NCBI RefSeq assembly: GCF_963668515.1
Contig: NZ_OY764865.1
Coordinates: 372,001-436,000 of the forward strand
Reading direction: 5' to 3'
Source of the DNA: an uncultured Ilyobacter sp.
GTDB lineage: Bacteria > Fusobacteriota > Fusobacteriia > Fusobacteriales > Fusobacteriaceae
DNA length: 64,000 bases
Shown here: positions 31,214-40,098 of the stretch, one piece after another
Numbering within the stretch: position 1 is the stretch's first letter
How the letters are laid out: each line of letters opens with the position of its first letter
Program-made: the position numbers and the translations under genes
Notes under the pieces: generated by a model
What the model was told of the DNA's origin: nothing
The model's database searches: none
The model's input: the letters and a program-made list of their open reading frames with translations, nothing else

Positions 31214-32941
31214 TTAATTTTCAATTATTTTTTTCAATTCTTCTTGGGATTTAATATTTAAAAGATCATGCTTAACTCTGTCCTTTACTTCATCAAAGTC
31301 AGCTTTTTTGTATTTCACTTCTTTTATCTTTTGGAACACATAGATCTCCCCTTGGGATTCTACAAGCTGAAACTTGTTAAGTTCACTTTTAAATATCTCC
31401 TTGGCAAGTTCTATTTTGTATCCCAACTCCGGGATATACCCACCTTCTGTTATTCCAGTATAGACTTTGCTAGCCGCTATATTTTTTCCACCCTTTGATA
31501 CTTCTTCAAATGTCAGTTCTTTATTCTGAAGTTTTTTAACTACCGATAAAGCTTCATCTTTTACAAGCTTTTTAGTTTGATCCGATATCTTGTCAGTAAT
31601 AAGAATATGCCTAGCTTTTGCCTTAGACTCCTCTTTTTCTTCTACATAGATAATATGGTGTCCAAATTGTGTTTCAACTATTTCAGGATAAACTTTTCCT
31701 GCTTCTCCTTCAAATACAGCATCTTCAAAAGCTTTTACCATCTGCCCCTTTTCAACCCATCCCAGGTCTCCCCCTTTTGGTCCAGAAGGCCCCTCAGAAT
31801 ATTTCACAGCAAGATCCTCAAAGTTTTCAGGACTTGCTTCTTTTAGTATCTCTTTGGCCTTTTCCAAGGCTAACTCTTTATCTTTCTCTGAAACTTCTGC
31901 CTTGAACTCTACAATATTGGCATCAGCACTTGCCGCAGTATCATAAGCCAACTTATTTTTTTCAAAGAAGTTTTTGAGCTCACTATCACTCACCTTATAA
32001 GAATCTTTTATCTCTTTTTCAAGTTTTGTTCTGAGTCCGTAAAGCTTGTCTGTTGTAGAAAGATTCTCTTCTACCGAGATTCCTCTTTTTATTGCCTCTT
32101 TCGCTATTTTTATATCAGCTTCAAAAGATTTTTCTGTCATCTCCTCTGCCTGAGCAACCTCTCCCCCTGTAGCAAATAAATTCCTGATAGTTCTGTTAGC
32201 CATATCTACATTGGTTATTACGAAACCATCCTTTTCAAGGGCAGGCTGCTCTAAATATTTCACATACTCTTCTCCTACAGCCTCTAATTTCATATTTTCT
32301 TTTTCTTCATGTAAAAGAGCAGAGTATTTTTCAATACCTTTTTTCTCTTTCAGTTGAGCCTCTAGCTCTGGTTTAACCTCTTCATAAGTTTTTCCAAGAT
32401 ATATCCCATACTTGTTTTCCTCATACTCCTCTTTTAGTTCATCCTCACTAGGATTATACTGCTCTTTTATAGCTTCTATGGTTTTTTCTAAAAGCATTCC
32501 CTCTTCAATCTCTTTTTTTAGAGTTGTTTTTGTGTATCCCTGTATTTGAAGCATTCTTTTAAATTGCTCCTTATCATTTATAGATTTTACAATTTTATCA
32601 TATTCAGCATTTATATCTTTTTTAGGAACTTTTACCTTAAGTTGCTTCGCTATCTGCATCGTCAGTTCCTTTTCGATCACCTGATTAAAGGCAACTAAAT
32701 TGATAAGTTCTTTGTCCAGATTAGTACTGAAGTACTGTTGATAAACTCCAGAAAGATTCGTCATAGTTCTTTCTACTTTTAACGTCTCTACCTTTTCTCC
32801 GTTGATTTTGAATGCATAACTCTGATTTCCCATTCCCATCCTGATATTTGATACAATAACCGTTAGCATAGATACAAAAAAAGCTATAGTTATTATCCAA
32901 ATGATCGGCTTCATATTTTTCCTGAGTTTTCTGACAGCCAT
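31214..32941 (-). CDS. Membrane-anchored peptidyl-prolyl isomerase/chaperone (PpiD/SurA-like)
   Basis: A 575-aa envelope folding factor. Residues 13-31 form a single transmembrane anchor (IIWIITIAFFVSMLTVIVS) after a basic start, so the bulk faces the periplasm. A SurA_N-like helical region covers about 40-200. A parvulin domain lies at about 345-455 with AVKYSEGPSGPKGGDLGW and FGHHIIYV. A second partial parvulin-like start follows (KARHILITD). The architecture is that of PpiD, which assists outer-membrane and secreted proteins leaving SecYEG. AGGGGGA precedes the ATG. Monocistronic. Confidence 0.85.
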   Translation of the reverse strand: MAVRKLRKNMKPIIWIITIAFFVSMLTVIVSNIRMGMGNQSYAFKINGEKVETLKVERTMTNLSGVYQQYFSTNLDKELINLVAFNQVIEKELTMQIAKQLKVKVPKKDINAEYDKIVKSINDKEQFKRMLQIQGYTKTTLKKEIEEGMLLEKTIEAIKEQYNPSEDELKEEYEENKYGIYLGKTYEEVKPELEAQLKEKKGIEKYSALLHEEKENMKLEAVGEEYVKYLEQPALEKDGFVITNVDMANRTIRNLFATGGEVAQAEEMTEKSFEADIKIAKEAIKRGISVEENLSTTDKLYGLRTKLEKEIKDSYKVSDSELKNFFEKNKLAYDTAASADANIVEFKAEVSEKDKELALEKAKEILKEASPENFEDLAVKYSEGPSGPKGGDLGWVEKGQMVKAFEDAVFEGEAGKVYPEIVETQFGHHIIYVEEKEESKAKARHILITDKISDQTKKLVKDEALSVVKKLQNKELTFEEVSKGGKNIAASKVYTGITEGGYIPELGYKIELAKEIFKSELNKFQLVESQGEIYVFQKIKEVKYKKADFDEVKDRVKHDLLNIKSQEELKKIIEN

Positions 32942-32974
32942 TATGTCCCCCTTAGTATTTTTAGTATTTCTTCA

Positions 32975-33003
32975 ATTATAGCAACTGATAATTCAATTTT
33001 CAA
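32975..33003 (-). promoter_or_regulatory. Promoter of PpiD-like gene
   Basis: TTGAAA (32998-33003) and TATAAT (32975-32980) with a 17-bp spacer. Confidence 0.78.
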
Positions 33004-33013
33004 TCTATTTAAC

Positions 33014-33035
33014 AAAAAAAGGCCTCAAAGGCCTT
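33014..33035 (-). terminator. Terminator of NtrC-like regulator gene
   Basis: AAGGCC (33019-33024) pairs with GGCCTT (33030-33035), 5-nt loop, followed by T-run on the minus strand. Confidence 0.85.
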
Positions 33036-33059
33036 CTTTTCACCAACTAAAAATTTTTA

Positions 33060-34448
33060 TTATGCTTTTTGGTCAAGATTGTATTTTCTTATTTTCTCAT
33101 ACAAAGTTGTTCTTCCTATTCCTAGAAGTTTTGCAGTTTCCTGCTTATTCCATCTAGTCTTTTGCAGAGCAGTTGCTATTACTACCTTTTCCACCTCTGC
33201 TAGGTCGTATATCTCCTGTTCGAGGATATCCTTTAGAGGCCCTACACCTATTACAGTTTTATTTTCTAAAGTATCAGACTTCATCTTTATTTCCAAAGGA
33301 AGGTCTTCTACACTTATTGTTTTTGTATTGGAAAGGATTACCATTCTTTCCACTATATTCTTAAGTTCTCTGATATTTCCAGGATAAGAATACTCCATGA
33401 GGTATTTCATAGCATCCCCTGAAATTACAGGCATCTCTCTGTGAAGTTCAAGAATTATCTTATTTAGGAAATAGTTTGCCAGTAGAGGTATATCTTCCCT
33501 TCTATCTCTTAGAGGCGGTACTTCAATTGGAAATGCCGACAGTCTGTGGTAAAGATCACTTCTGAATTTACCCTTTTCAGTTTCCTCTTTTAGGTTTTTA
33601 TTTGTAGACACTATAAATCTAACATCTACTCTTCTTGATTTGTTCCCACCAACTCTTCTAAATTCTCCATATTCTATGACTCTAAGAAGTTTTGCCTGAG
33701 ACTTAAGATCCATTGCAGATATTTCGTCTAAAAATACAGTTCCCTTATCAGTTTCTTCTAAAATACCCCTTTTACTTGAAGATGCCCCTGGGAATGCCCC
33801 TCTTTCATAACCAAAAAGTTCTGATTCTATAGATTCAGAAGGCAGGGAAGCGCAGTTTATTATTATAAAGTTGTTTCTTCTTCTGTCACTTTTCTTAAAT
33901 ATCTCTTTTGCTATAAGCTCTTTACCTACTCCGTTTTCTCCACTTATAAGAACAGTAAGATCACTTTCAGCAACTCTCTCCACAAGATTTTTTACCTCTT
34001 TTATCTTCATAGTCTGACCGACTATCTCATTTGTCTCTTCTACATAAGAAAGCTTCTCTTCTAATTTTCTTTTTTCTTTAAGAAGCTCTAGATTTTTTAG
34101 AGCTGGGATTATTATCCTATTCATCTCTTTAAGGTTTACAGGCTTCAGCAGGTAGTTATAAACATCTGCAGTTTTAAGTTCATTTATTATATCCTCTTTT
34201 TCTTCGTCTATAAGACCCACTATAACAAAGTCCTTACCTATTGCACCGAGTTTTCTTTTTACTTCTGAGAAACTAAACCATGTCATGTACTCATCCAGCA
34301 GTACGATGTCAAAATCACTTTCTCTAAGCATGTCCAACCCATCTAAAAAATTATTAAATGTTATTACCTCATATTCTTCAGAAAGTTCTTTTCTTATTTG
34401 CTTAAGAGTTTCTTTTCTCTCTGAAATTGCCAAAATTGACTTTTTCAT
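33060..34448 (-). CDS. NtrC-family AAA+ response regulator with variant GAFTGA loop
   Basis: A 462-aa regulator with receiver domain (about 1-120; D52 in VLLDEYM, Lys102 in LLKPVN), AAA+ domain (142-380; Walker A G170-E-N-G-V-G-K176, Walker B VFLDE at 238-242, R-finger region FRSDLYHRL at 295-303) and a Fis-type HTH (about 433-456, KQETAKLLGIGRTTLYEKI). The sigma-54 contact loop reads GAFPGA (217-222) instead of GAFTGA. Such changes are known in AAA+ regulators that no longer activate sigma-54. No cognate histidine kinase is adjacent and no -24/-12 promoter was noticed in this window. Monocistronic with a sigma-70-type promoter. Confidence 0.87.
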   Translation of the reverse strand: MKKSILAISERKETLKQIRKELSEEYEVITFNNFLDGLDMLRESDFDIVLLDEYMTWFSFSEVKRKLGAIGKDFVIVGLIDEEKEDIINELKTADVYNYLLKPVNLKEMNRIIIPALKNLELLKEKRKLEEKLSYVEETNEIVGQTMKIKEVKNLVERVAESDLTVLISGENGVGKELIAKEIFKKSDRRRNNFIIINCASLPSESIESELFGYERGAFPGASSSKRGILEETDKGTVFLDEISAMDLKSQAKLLRVIEYGEFRRVGGNKSRRVDVRFIVSTNKNLKEETEKGKFRSDLYHRLSAFPIEVPPLRDRREDIPLLANYFLNKIILELHREMPVISGDAMKYLMEYSYPGNIRELKNIVERMVILSNTKTISVEDLPLEIKMKSDTLENKTVIGVGPLKDILEQEIYDLAEVEKVVIATALQKTRWNKQETAKLLGIGRTTLYEKIRKYNLDQKA

Positions 34449-34516
34449 ATCTATTTTTCCTCCTGGTTTGTTCTAAAATAAAGCGTTCTATTTTCGCCTG
34501 TTGGTTTTATATCTGT

Positions 34517-34545
34517 ATTATAATAGATATTTCCAATTTCTTCAA
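34517..34545 (-). promoter_or_regulatory. Promoter of NtrC-like regulator gene
   Basis: TTGAAG (34540-34545) and TATAAT (34517-34522), 17-bp spacer, about 70 bp before the start. Confidence 0.62.
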
Positions 34546-34658
34546 TACTATAAATAAAAAAATATATAAAAATAAAACAAAGAGTTTATTTTTTGGCACT
34601 TATAAAACCTTAGTATACCCAAATTTTCACTATTTTTATGTCCATTTTACGTATTTAA

Positions 34659-34964
34659 TCATTTTAAATATAACTCTACAGAACTCACAACTATTTTAAA
34701 TGTAATATAATAATCCATCGATTCTTTTTTTATTCTAAATTTTTCAACAAGTTTTTTGCATTGATCCTTTTCTAAAACAGTGAAAATAACACTGTCTGTT
34801 CCCGGCCAGACATGGCTGTCCAAGTGCTTTTTAGTTTTCTCCCAGGAACCCTTCAGTGACGGAAAAACTGTATATTCCTCTATACCCTCCCCCATCAAAA
34901 TCTCCACAAGCTCCTCCTCTAGTGAAGAGTCGCATATTATTCTAAGCAACTTATATTCTTCCAT
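34659..34964 (-). CDS. PII-like small regulatory protein next to tolC
   Basis: About 101 aa. The beta-alpha-beta pattern (YKLLRIICDSSLEEELVEIL, then HVWPGTDSVIFTVLEKDQ and a final DYYITFKIVVSSVELYL strand) resembles PII-like signalling proteins of the type often coded beside heavy-metal or RND efflux genes. The T-loop tyrosine of classical GlnB is not evident. I chose the ATG at 34964 because GGGAGG lies 8 nt upstream; the frame extends to 34991. It follows tolC by 29 bp. The family call rests on pattern resemblance and needs a profile search. Confidence 0.55.
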   Translation of the reverse strand: MEEYKLLRIICDSSLEEELVEILMGEGIEEYTVFPSLKGSWEKTKKHLDSHVWPGTDSVIFTVLEKDQCKKLVEKFRIKKESMDYYITFKIVVSSVELYLK

Positions 34965-34993
34965 CTCACATCCCTCCCATCCAGTTTCCACCT

Positions 34994-36256
34994 TTATTTG
35001 AGATATTCCTGGTATTCTTCATAAGCCAGGTAATAATCTAAACTTGCCTCTAGGAGTGATAGCTTCGCCTCTCTAAGTTCACTTTCTATTTGTAGAAAAT
35101 CTACGACACTTACCAAGCTATTTTCATATCTTCTTTTTTCCACACTGTAATTCTCATATGAAGATTCTACAGCCGCCTCTTGTTCTTTTACTGTTTCTTT
35201 CAGTCTAATAAGTTCCGAGTAATTACTCCTTAGAGTTACCTCTATATCATCTCTCGCTTTCATCTCAAGGTTTTTAGATTTTTCAGTTTCATTTTTATAC
35301 CTACTATATGCATTTACATTCTGTCCAAATTCAAATAAGCTCATCGTTACAGTTATACCTGCATTCCACTGCCAGTCTTCTGAAGCCCCGTCAAAATTCC
35401 CGTCTTCTCCTGTGTATCCAAAGCTGAAATCAACTTTTGGAAAAAATTCTGCCCTGGCCAAAGATTCGTTGGCCTTTGTAATTTCATAATCCAACCTTGC
35501 AATTTTCGAATCCCTGTTATTTTCCCTTGCCAGAGCCACGTCAGCCTCTATATCTATTCCTGACAAATCATAAGTCACAGAATTAACAGGTTGAAGTTCT
35601 AATTTTGCCTTTCTATGGATACCAATTTCATTTTTCAGCTCTAACTGCGTAATCTCTATTTCATTTTGAACTCTTATAATATTCGTCCTGATATTCCTGA
35701 CTCTAGTGGCAAAGGGAAGTACATCTGCCTTTGAAAAAAGCCTAAATTCATATTTTCTCAGGGCTTTATTATACTGCCCCTCCACATCTTTCAGAGAGGC
35801 CTGATATACCTCTAGCTCTCTTTGAAACTTTAATATATTTAGATATTTTTCTATTATCAGGAGCCTCAGCTCACTTCTGGATTTTAAAAATTCATGGTCT
35901 GAAAGTTCCCTTACTTTTTTTGCTGCTGCTATCCCGGCACCGATCAATCCCCCCCTATACAATGGCTGTATAAGCTCTATTCTGTTTAGGTAGTTATCCT
36001 TTCTATCTAGGTCTCCTCCATAGATATTTTCCTCATTTTTATTGTAGAGACCTGTGTAGCTTATTTTCGGAAGGGCCTCCTTGTATGCCTCTCTTACCTG
36101 AAGGGCTGAGTTCTCTAGATCAATATCTGCATTCTTTATAGTATAGCTGCTAGATAGAGCTCTTTCTATACACTGGGTCAGATCCAGTGTGATTGTTTCA
36201 CCGTATACATATACAGATAAAAACATTATCAATATCGCAATTAAAAAATTTTTCAT
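34994..36256 (-). CDS. TolC family outer-membrane efflux protein
   Basis: A 420-aa outer-membrane channel subunit. Residues 1-19 are a signal peptide ending AYG/YGE-like (VYVYGE). Two TolC-type repeats of coiled coil plus beta hairpins are seen: IELIQPLYRGGLIGAG in the first and ITVTMSLFEFGQNVNAYSRY in the second, with long helices between. No inner-membrane pump or adaptor gene is adjacent; only a PII-like gene follows. A TetR gene lies 0.7 kb upstream. GGGGAG precedes the ATG. Confidence 0.9.
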   Translation of the reverse strand: MKNFLIAILIMFLSVYVYGETITLDLTQCIERALSSSYTIKNADIDLENSALQVREAYKEALPKISYTGLYNKNEENIYGGDLDRKDNYLNRIELIQPLYRGGLIGAGIAAAKKVRELSDHEFLKSRSELRLLIIEKYLNILKFQRELEVYQASLKDVEGQYNKALRKYEFRLFSKADVLPFATRVRNIRTNIIRVQNEIEITQLELKNEIGIHRKAKLELQPVNSVTYDLSGIDIEADVALARENNRDSKIARLDYEITKANESLARAEFFPKVDFSFGYTGEDGNFDGASEDWQWNAGITVTMSLFEFGQNVNAYSRYKNETEKSKNLEMKARDDIEVTLRSNYSELIRLKETVKEQEAAVESSYENYSVEKRRYENSLVSVVDFLQIESELREAKLSLLEASLDYYLAYEEYQEYLK

Positions 36257-36353
36257 CTCTATCTCCCCTCACATAAAAAATAGAACATACTACAAATTTA
36301 TTTACCAGCTTATTTAAAAACTTCTTTTTAAAATTTTTAATTAAATTTTCCCA

Positions 36354-36398
36354 TATGTATTGTAAAAAAAATATACATAATGGTTTTTAACCGTTAAA
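36354..36398. promoter_or_regulatory. Two dyads in the divergent tolC / DnaA-domain-I-like intergenic region
   Basis: TATGTAT (36354-36360) with ATACATA (36373-36379), and the 13-bp palindrome TTTAAC-C-GTTAAA (36386-36398). They lie between two divergently read genes and could be operators. TATATT-type -10 sequences lie nearby but no clear -35. Confidence 0.35.
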
Positions 36399-36443
36399 TT
36401 TTATGATACTATATTATTAAATTGAATCTAAGGGAGTGAAAAA

Positions 36444-36782
36444 ATGGAGAGAAAATACAGAATGATAGAAACAAATGAGCTGGGAGAGGAAATTTTTATA
36501 GAATACCCCGATGCATTTATAGTAGAAAAATTTACACCTCTTATGGATAGAATAGAAGCAAACAAACCAAAATTATTAGAACCTTTAAAAAAACTTAAAA
36601 ATGAAATAGGAGAAGAAGATTTCGAAAAATATTTCAACACACTTCTTGATATTAAAAAATTTGAAAATCAGATGATGATAACAACAGACAGAAATATCAA
36701 CAGAAGCATCATTACGAGGCAGTTTATGGATCATCTCCACAGGTCTTTTGATGTAGATTCTGTGAGAATAGTGGTTCAGTAA
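36444..36782 (+). CDS. Stand-alone DnaA domain I-like small protein
   Basis: A 112-aa plus-strand gene. Residues about 42-112 follow the pattern of the DnaA N-terminal domain: a first helix pair with EIGEEDFEKYFNTL (compare the conserved E-x-EF-x-W/Y segment), a strand with ENQMMITTDRN, a helix ITRQFMDHLHRSF and a final strand VRIVV. No AAA+ or DNA-binding domain follows. Domain I of DnaA binds DnaB helicase and regulators, so this protein might compete with or modulate DnaA; this is inference from a remote resemblance. Start ATG follows AAGGGAG. Divergent from tolC. Confidence 0.55.
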   Translation: MERKYRMIETNELGEEIFIEYPDAFIVEKFTPLMDRIEANKPKLLEPLKKLKNEIGEEDFEKYFNTLLDIKKFENQMMITTDRNINRSIITRQFMDHLHRSFDVDSVRIVVQ

Positions 36783-36910
36783 CAAAAATTTATGCCCTAG
36801 GAGCCCAAAAAATCTACTTTTTTTAGCCTTGAAAACTAATCTGTTTTATAGTCTTACTTTGAATCAATTTAAAAATATCTCATGATTATAAATCAAAAAA
36901 ACTTAAGACT

Positions 36911-36938
36911 AAAAAAAACCGGAAAATCCGGTTTTTTT
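36911..36938. terminator. Bidirectional terminator between DnaA-domain-I-like gene and tetR
   Basis: A8-CCGGA pairs with TCCGG-T7 around a 3-nt loop. It serves both convergent genes. Confidence 0.9.
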
Positions 36939-36942
36939 AATC

Positions 36943-37596
36943 TTATTTCAAGAAACCACCGATTGTTACCTGTTCCATCAAATCGGTTATCTCATCTAAT
37001 TTAAACATTTTTATATTTTTTCTGAGCTCATCCCTAGACTTTAGTTTTGTCTCACCGAAATACTCTTCGCCTGTAAGAAACGTATACAGAAAAACCCTCA
37101 GATGATTTGACAAACCTCGTGCAGAAAGTTTTATCTTCCCCCGTAGAGATTCTTGCAGCTCATTTTTATGCATTTCAAAAAGTTTTTCAAAATACTTGGT
37201 GGATGTATAGCAAAGATTGTACTTTAATGCCTTTATCTCTTCACTGTCTTTTATATTATTTGAGAATAAAACTTTCAACCTGTAGAGAGACATATCCGGG
37301 GCTTCAAAACAATCTTTTAGATATTCCCTGCATATATATCTGTATTTTTTTTTGAGAGAAAGATCCAAGTTAAGTATTTTCTCAAACTTTTCACGTCGCT
37401 CTCTCACGTCTAGGTTCAATATATACACAAAAATTTCTTCCTTGGATTTAAAATAATTGTAAAAAGTTCCCTTAGAAATGCTGCCTGATCTGGCTATATC
37501 TTCTATTGTTGTGGCAGTGTATCCTTGCTTAACAAAGGTCTTTCTTGCTGCCTCGACTATAAGATCTCTTTTAACTCCATTTTCAACAGTTTCCAT
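36943..37596 (-). CDS. TetR/AcrR family transcriptional regulator
   Basis: A 217-aa repressor. The N-terminal HTH is intact: LIVEAARKTFVKQGYTATTI followed by EDIARSGSISKGTFYNYFKSKEE-type recognition helix (residues about 12-50). The C-terminal ligand domain is variable. Its promoter contains an inverted repeat overlapping the -35 box, suggesting autoregulation. Proximity to tolC suggests control of efflux, but the tolC promoter does not carry an obvious copy of that repeat. Confidence 0.9.
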   Translation of the reverse strand: METVENGVKRDLIVEAARKTFVKQGYTATTIEDIARSGSISKGTFYNYFKSKEEIFVYILNLDVRERREKFEKILNLDLSLKKKYRYICREYLKDCFEAPDMSLYRLKVLFSNNIKDSEEIKALKYNLCYTSTKYFEKLFEMHKNELQESLRGKIKLSARGLSNHLRVFLYTFLTGEEYFGETKLKSRDELRKNIKMFKLDEITDLMEQVTIGGFLK

Positions 37597-37648
37597 GGCA
37601 TTCTCCCGTTTTACATGAAATAAAAATTTTCCTGTTAAGTATTATTTT

Positions 37649-37696
37649 AATATACCATTAATTTTTTTAATGTAAAGTAGCCGCTTACACATTAAA
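37649..37696 (-). promoter_or_regulatory. tetR promoter with overlapping operator-like inverted repeat
   Basis: TTTACA (37671-37676) and TATATT (37649-37654), 16-bp spacer. The repeat TTTAATGT (37666-37673) and ACATTAAA (37689-37696) with 15-nt spacer covers the -35 box. Confidence 0.6.
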
Positions 37697-37728
37697 GGAC
37701 TATTCTTATGGATTATGCAGGGACTATA

Positions 37729-38994
37729 CTATAATTTAAACCATTCTTCCATGACATCAATAATACGATCCATCTCCTCTTCTGTTGCTATATAAGGAGG
37801 CATTGTATAGAGGTACTTATAAAATGGTCTGAGCCACACTCCCCTTTCAGAGGCAAATTTTTGGAATCCTTTAAGACTCTTAGATTCTTTTACCTCTATA
37901 ACTCCAGTTACTCCAAGGATTCTCACATCCTTTATTTTGTCAGATTTTATATTCCCCAGTCTTCTTCTCAGTTGTTTTTCGATTGCTTCTATTTTTTCTA
38001 GGTAGTTTTCTCTTTCAAATATCTCCATACTTTTCAGCCCAACTGCACAGGTAAGGGCATTTCCCATATATGTAGGTCCGTGCATAAAGGCATCTCTTCC
38101 TCTGTCTGAGTAAAAAGCTTCAAATACCTTTGTACTTGCAATTGTAGCTGCATGACCCAAATAACCTCCAGTAAGTGCTTTTCCCAGAACAACTATATCT
38201 GGTACTATATTGGTATGATTCATTGCAAAGAGTTTTCCAGTCCTTCCAAAACCTGTTGCAACCTCATCAAAAATCAATAGCACATCATATTTGTCACAGA
38301 TCTCCCTGGCTCTTTCTAGATACTTAGGACTGTAAAAATTAAACCCTCCTGCTGCCTGTATAAGAGGTTCCACTATAAAGGCCGCCACCTCATCATGTTT
38401 TTCCTTGAGAAACTCCTCTAATTTCGCTATATCATTTTCAACATTTTCTTCTGAAGCATCATAGCCCCCCGTTGGTCTGTCTATGTGGTAGGTATCTCTG
38501 AAGAGGTTTGAAAAAGCCCCATGATAAGCAGGGTCATCTCCTACCTCCATTGTCTTAAAGGTATCCCCGTGATACCCTCCTTTAAGACCTACTATCTTTA
38601 TCTTATTCTCATAACCCTTATTTGAAAAATATTGGATAGCCATCTTTAAAGCCACTTCCACTCCCACAGATCCGCTGTCAGAGAAAAATACGTGGTTTAA
38701 ACCTTCTGGAGTTATCTCCACCAGTTTTTTTGCCAAATTTTTAGCAGGGTCATGGGTTAGTCCCCCTAGCATCACATGAGCAAACTTTTCCATCTGCACC
38801 ATAGCTGCCTTATTCAGTTCATCATTGCTGTACCCGTGACATGCACACCACCATGATGCTACACCATCTAACAATTCTCCACCGTCTTTTACCTTTATCT
38901 TCATCCCCTTAGCCCATTCCACATGAAGATTTTCATCTTTTGTTTTCATTTGAGCATAGGGATACCACAAGTTCATCTCTTCCATTTTGACCAT
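37729..38994 (-). CDS. bioA: Adenosylmethionine-8-amino-7-oxononanoate aminotransferase (BioA)
   Basis: Makes 7,8-diaminopelargonic acid in biotin synthesis. It has 421 aa. Diagnostic segments are LWYPYAQM, GVASWWCACHGYSN, IFDEVATGFGRTG, the PLP lysine in VLGKALTGGYL and HGPTYMGNALTCAV. It has the BioA-specific tryptophan pair. No other bio gene is in the window; it follows rseP by 37 bp and is probably the last gene of the uppS-rseP transcript. The first ATG is used (GGGAGG 12 nt upstream). Confidence 0.93.
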   Translation of the reverse strand: MVKMEEMNLWYPYAQMKTKDENLHVEWAKGMKIKVKDGGELLDGVASWWCACHGYSNDELNKAAMVQMEKFAHVMLGGLTHDPAKNLAKKLVEITPEGLNHVFFSDSGSVGVEVALKMAIQYFSNKGYENKIKIVGLKGGYHGDTFKTMEVGDDPAYHGAFSNLFRDTYHIDRPTGGYDASEENVENDIAKLEEFLKEKHDEVAAFIVEPLIQAAGGFNFYSPKYLERAREICDKYDVLLIFDEVATGFGRTGKLFAMNHTNIVPDIVVLGKALTGGYLGHAATIASTKVFEAFYSDRGRDAFMHGPTYMGNALTCAVGLKSMEIFERENYLEKIEAIEKQLRRRLGNIKSDKIKDVRILGVTGVIEVKESKSLKGFQKFASERGVWLRPFYKYLYTMPPYIATEEEMDRIIDVMEEWFKL

Positions 38995-39031
38995 TTTTAA
39001 TTTTTACCTCCCTGGATATAGATTAAAATTT

Positions 39032-40054
39032 TCAATCTGATACCAGATTGAATACATCATTCATTGTTATAAAAAGTATAAGACCTATGAGCACTATCAT
39101 CCCTGCCATATGAAGTCTTTCTTCAAGTTTTTTATTGACTGTTACTCCTATTAGCTCCAATATTACAAACACTATTCTACCACCGTCGAGAGCCGGAAAG
39201 GGAAGCAGATTAAATATCCCAATATTAACAGAAAGCAGGGCAGTCAGCCACACAAGAAGTGATGCTCCACCCTTTGAGGCTTCTCCCACAACTTTTATCA
39301 TCCCAACCGGACCGGTTATATCGTCAGCCTTTACCCGCCCTGTAACAAGGAGTTTTAATCCACTGATTATCTGTACAAAGAGGTCCTTAAAGACTCCCCC
39401 TGCAACTTTAAAACTTTCCATGAAACCATATTTTTCTACAGTGTATTCAGGCAGTATCCCTAGGAGTGGCTGGTCTCTACCAGGTTCATATATCGGTTCT
39501 ACGAGAAAAGTCATCTCTTTTCCATCTCTTAGAACTTCTATCTTTAAAGGAGTCTCACCTGCTTCTTCCTTCATTACCTCACTTATATCTTTCCAGTCAA
39601 CGATCTCCCTGTCATTGATTTCAACTATTCTATCTCCCTCGAGAATAAGTTCATAAGCATTGGAGCTCTCCATTATGCCTCCTATTACTGCCTCCTCACT
39701 TTGAATCATCTTCCCACCGGAAACTACCATAAAATATATTATAATCAAAGCAAGAGAGAAGTTCATAAATACCCCTGCAAAAAGAACTATGAAACGTGAA
39801 AAAGGGGATTTGGTGTTGAAGCCGTCTTCCACTTCACTATCCACTTCCATCCCCTCTATATTCACAAATCCACCTACTGGAATCGATCTTACCGAATAAG
39901 TAGTTTCGATCCCTTCATAAGAATAGAGCTTTGGCCCCATCCCAATGGAAAACTCCGAAACAGGCATCTTAAAAAACTTTGCAGCCAAAAAATGCCCCAG
40001 CTCATGAATAAATATTATAATTCCCAGTATCAATATTGTTATCAAAACATTCAT
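39032..40054 (-). CDS. rseP: RseP-type site-2 zinc metalloprotease
   Basis: Intramembrane protease that cleaves anti-sigma factors and signal peptides. It has 340 aa. The zinc motif is H17-E-L-G-H21 in the first membrane helix, and the third ligand lies in FPALDGGR near the C-terminus. One PDZ domain covers about 115-190 (EGDRIVEINDREIVDW). Four membrane segments are visible. It stands in the usual place downstream of uppS-cdsA-dxr, but tmk and a lipoprotein gene intervene. Confidence 0.94.
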   Translation of the reverse strand: MNVLITILILGIIIFIHELGHFLAAKFFKMPVSEFSIGMGPKLYSYEGIETTYSVRSIPVGGFVNIEGMEVDSEVEDGFNTKSPFSRFIVLFAGVFMNFSLALIIIYFMVVSGGKMIQSEEAVIGGIMESSNAYELILEGDRIVEINDREIVDWKDISEVMKEEAGETPLKIEVLRDGKEMTFLVEPIYEPGRDQPLLGILPEYTVEKYGFMESFKVAGGVFKDLFVQIISGLKLLVTGRVKADDITGPVGMIKVVGEASKGGASLLVWLTALLSVNIGIFNLLPFPALDGGRIVFVILELIGVTVNKKLEERLHMAGMIVLIGLILFITMNDVFNLVSD

Positions 40055-40098
40055 AAATCCTCCAGATTAAACCGTCCTAAGCAATAAAAGTATTTCAT

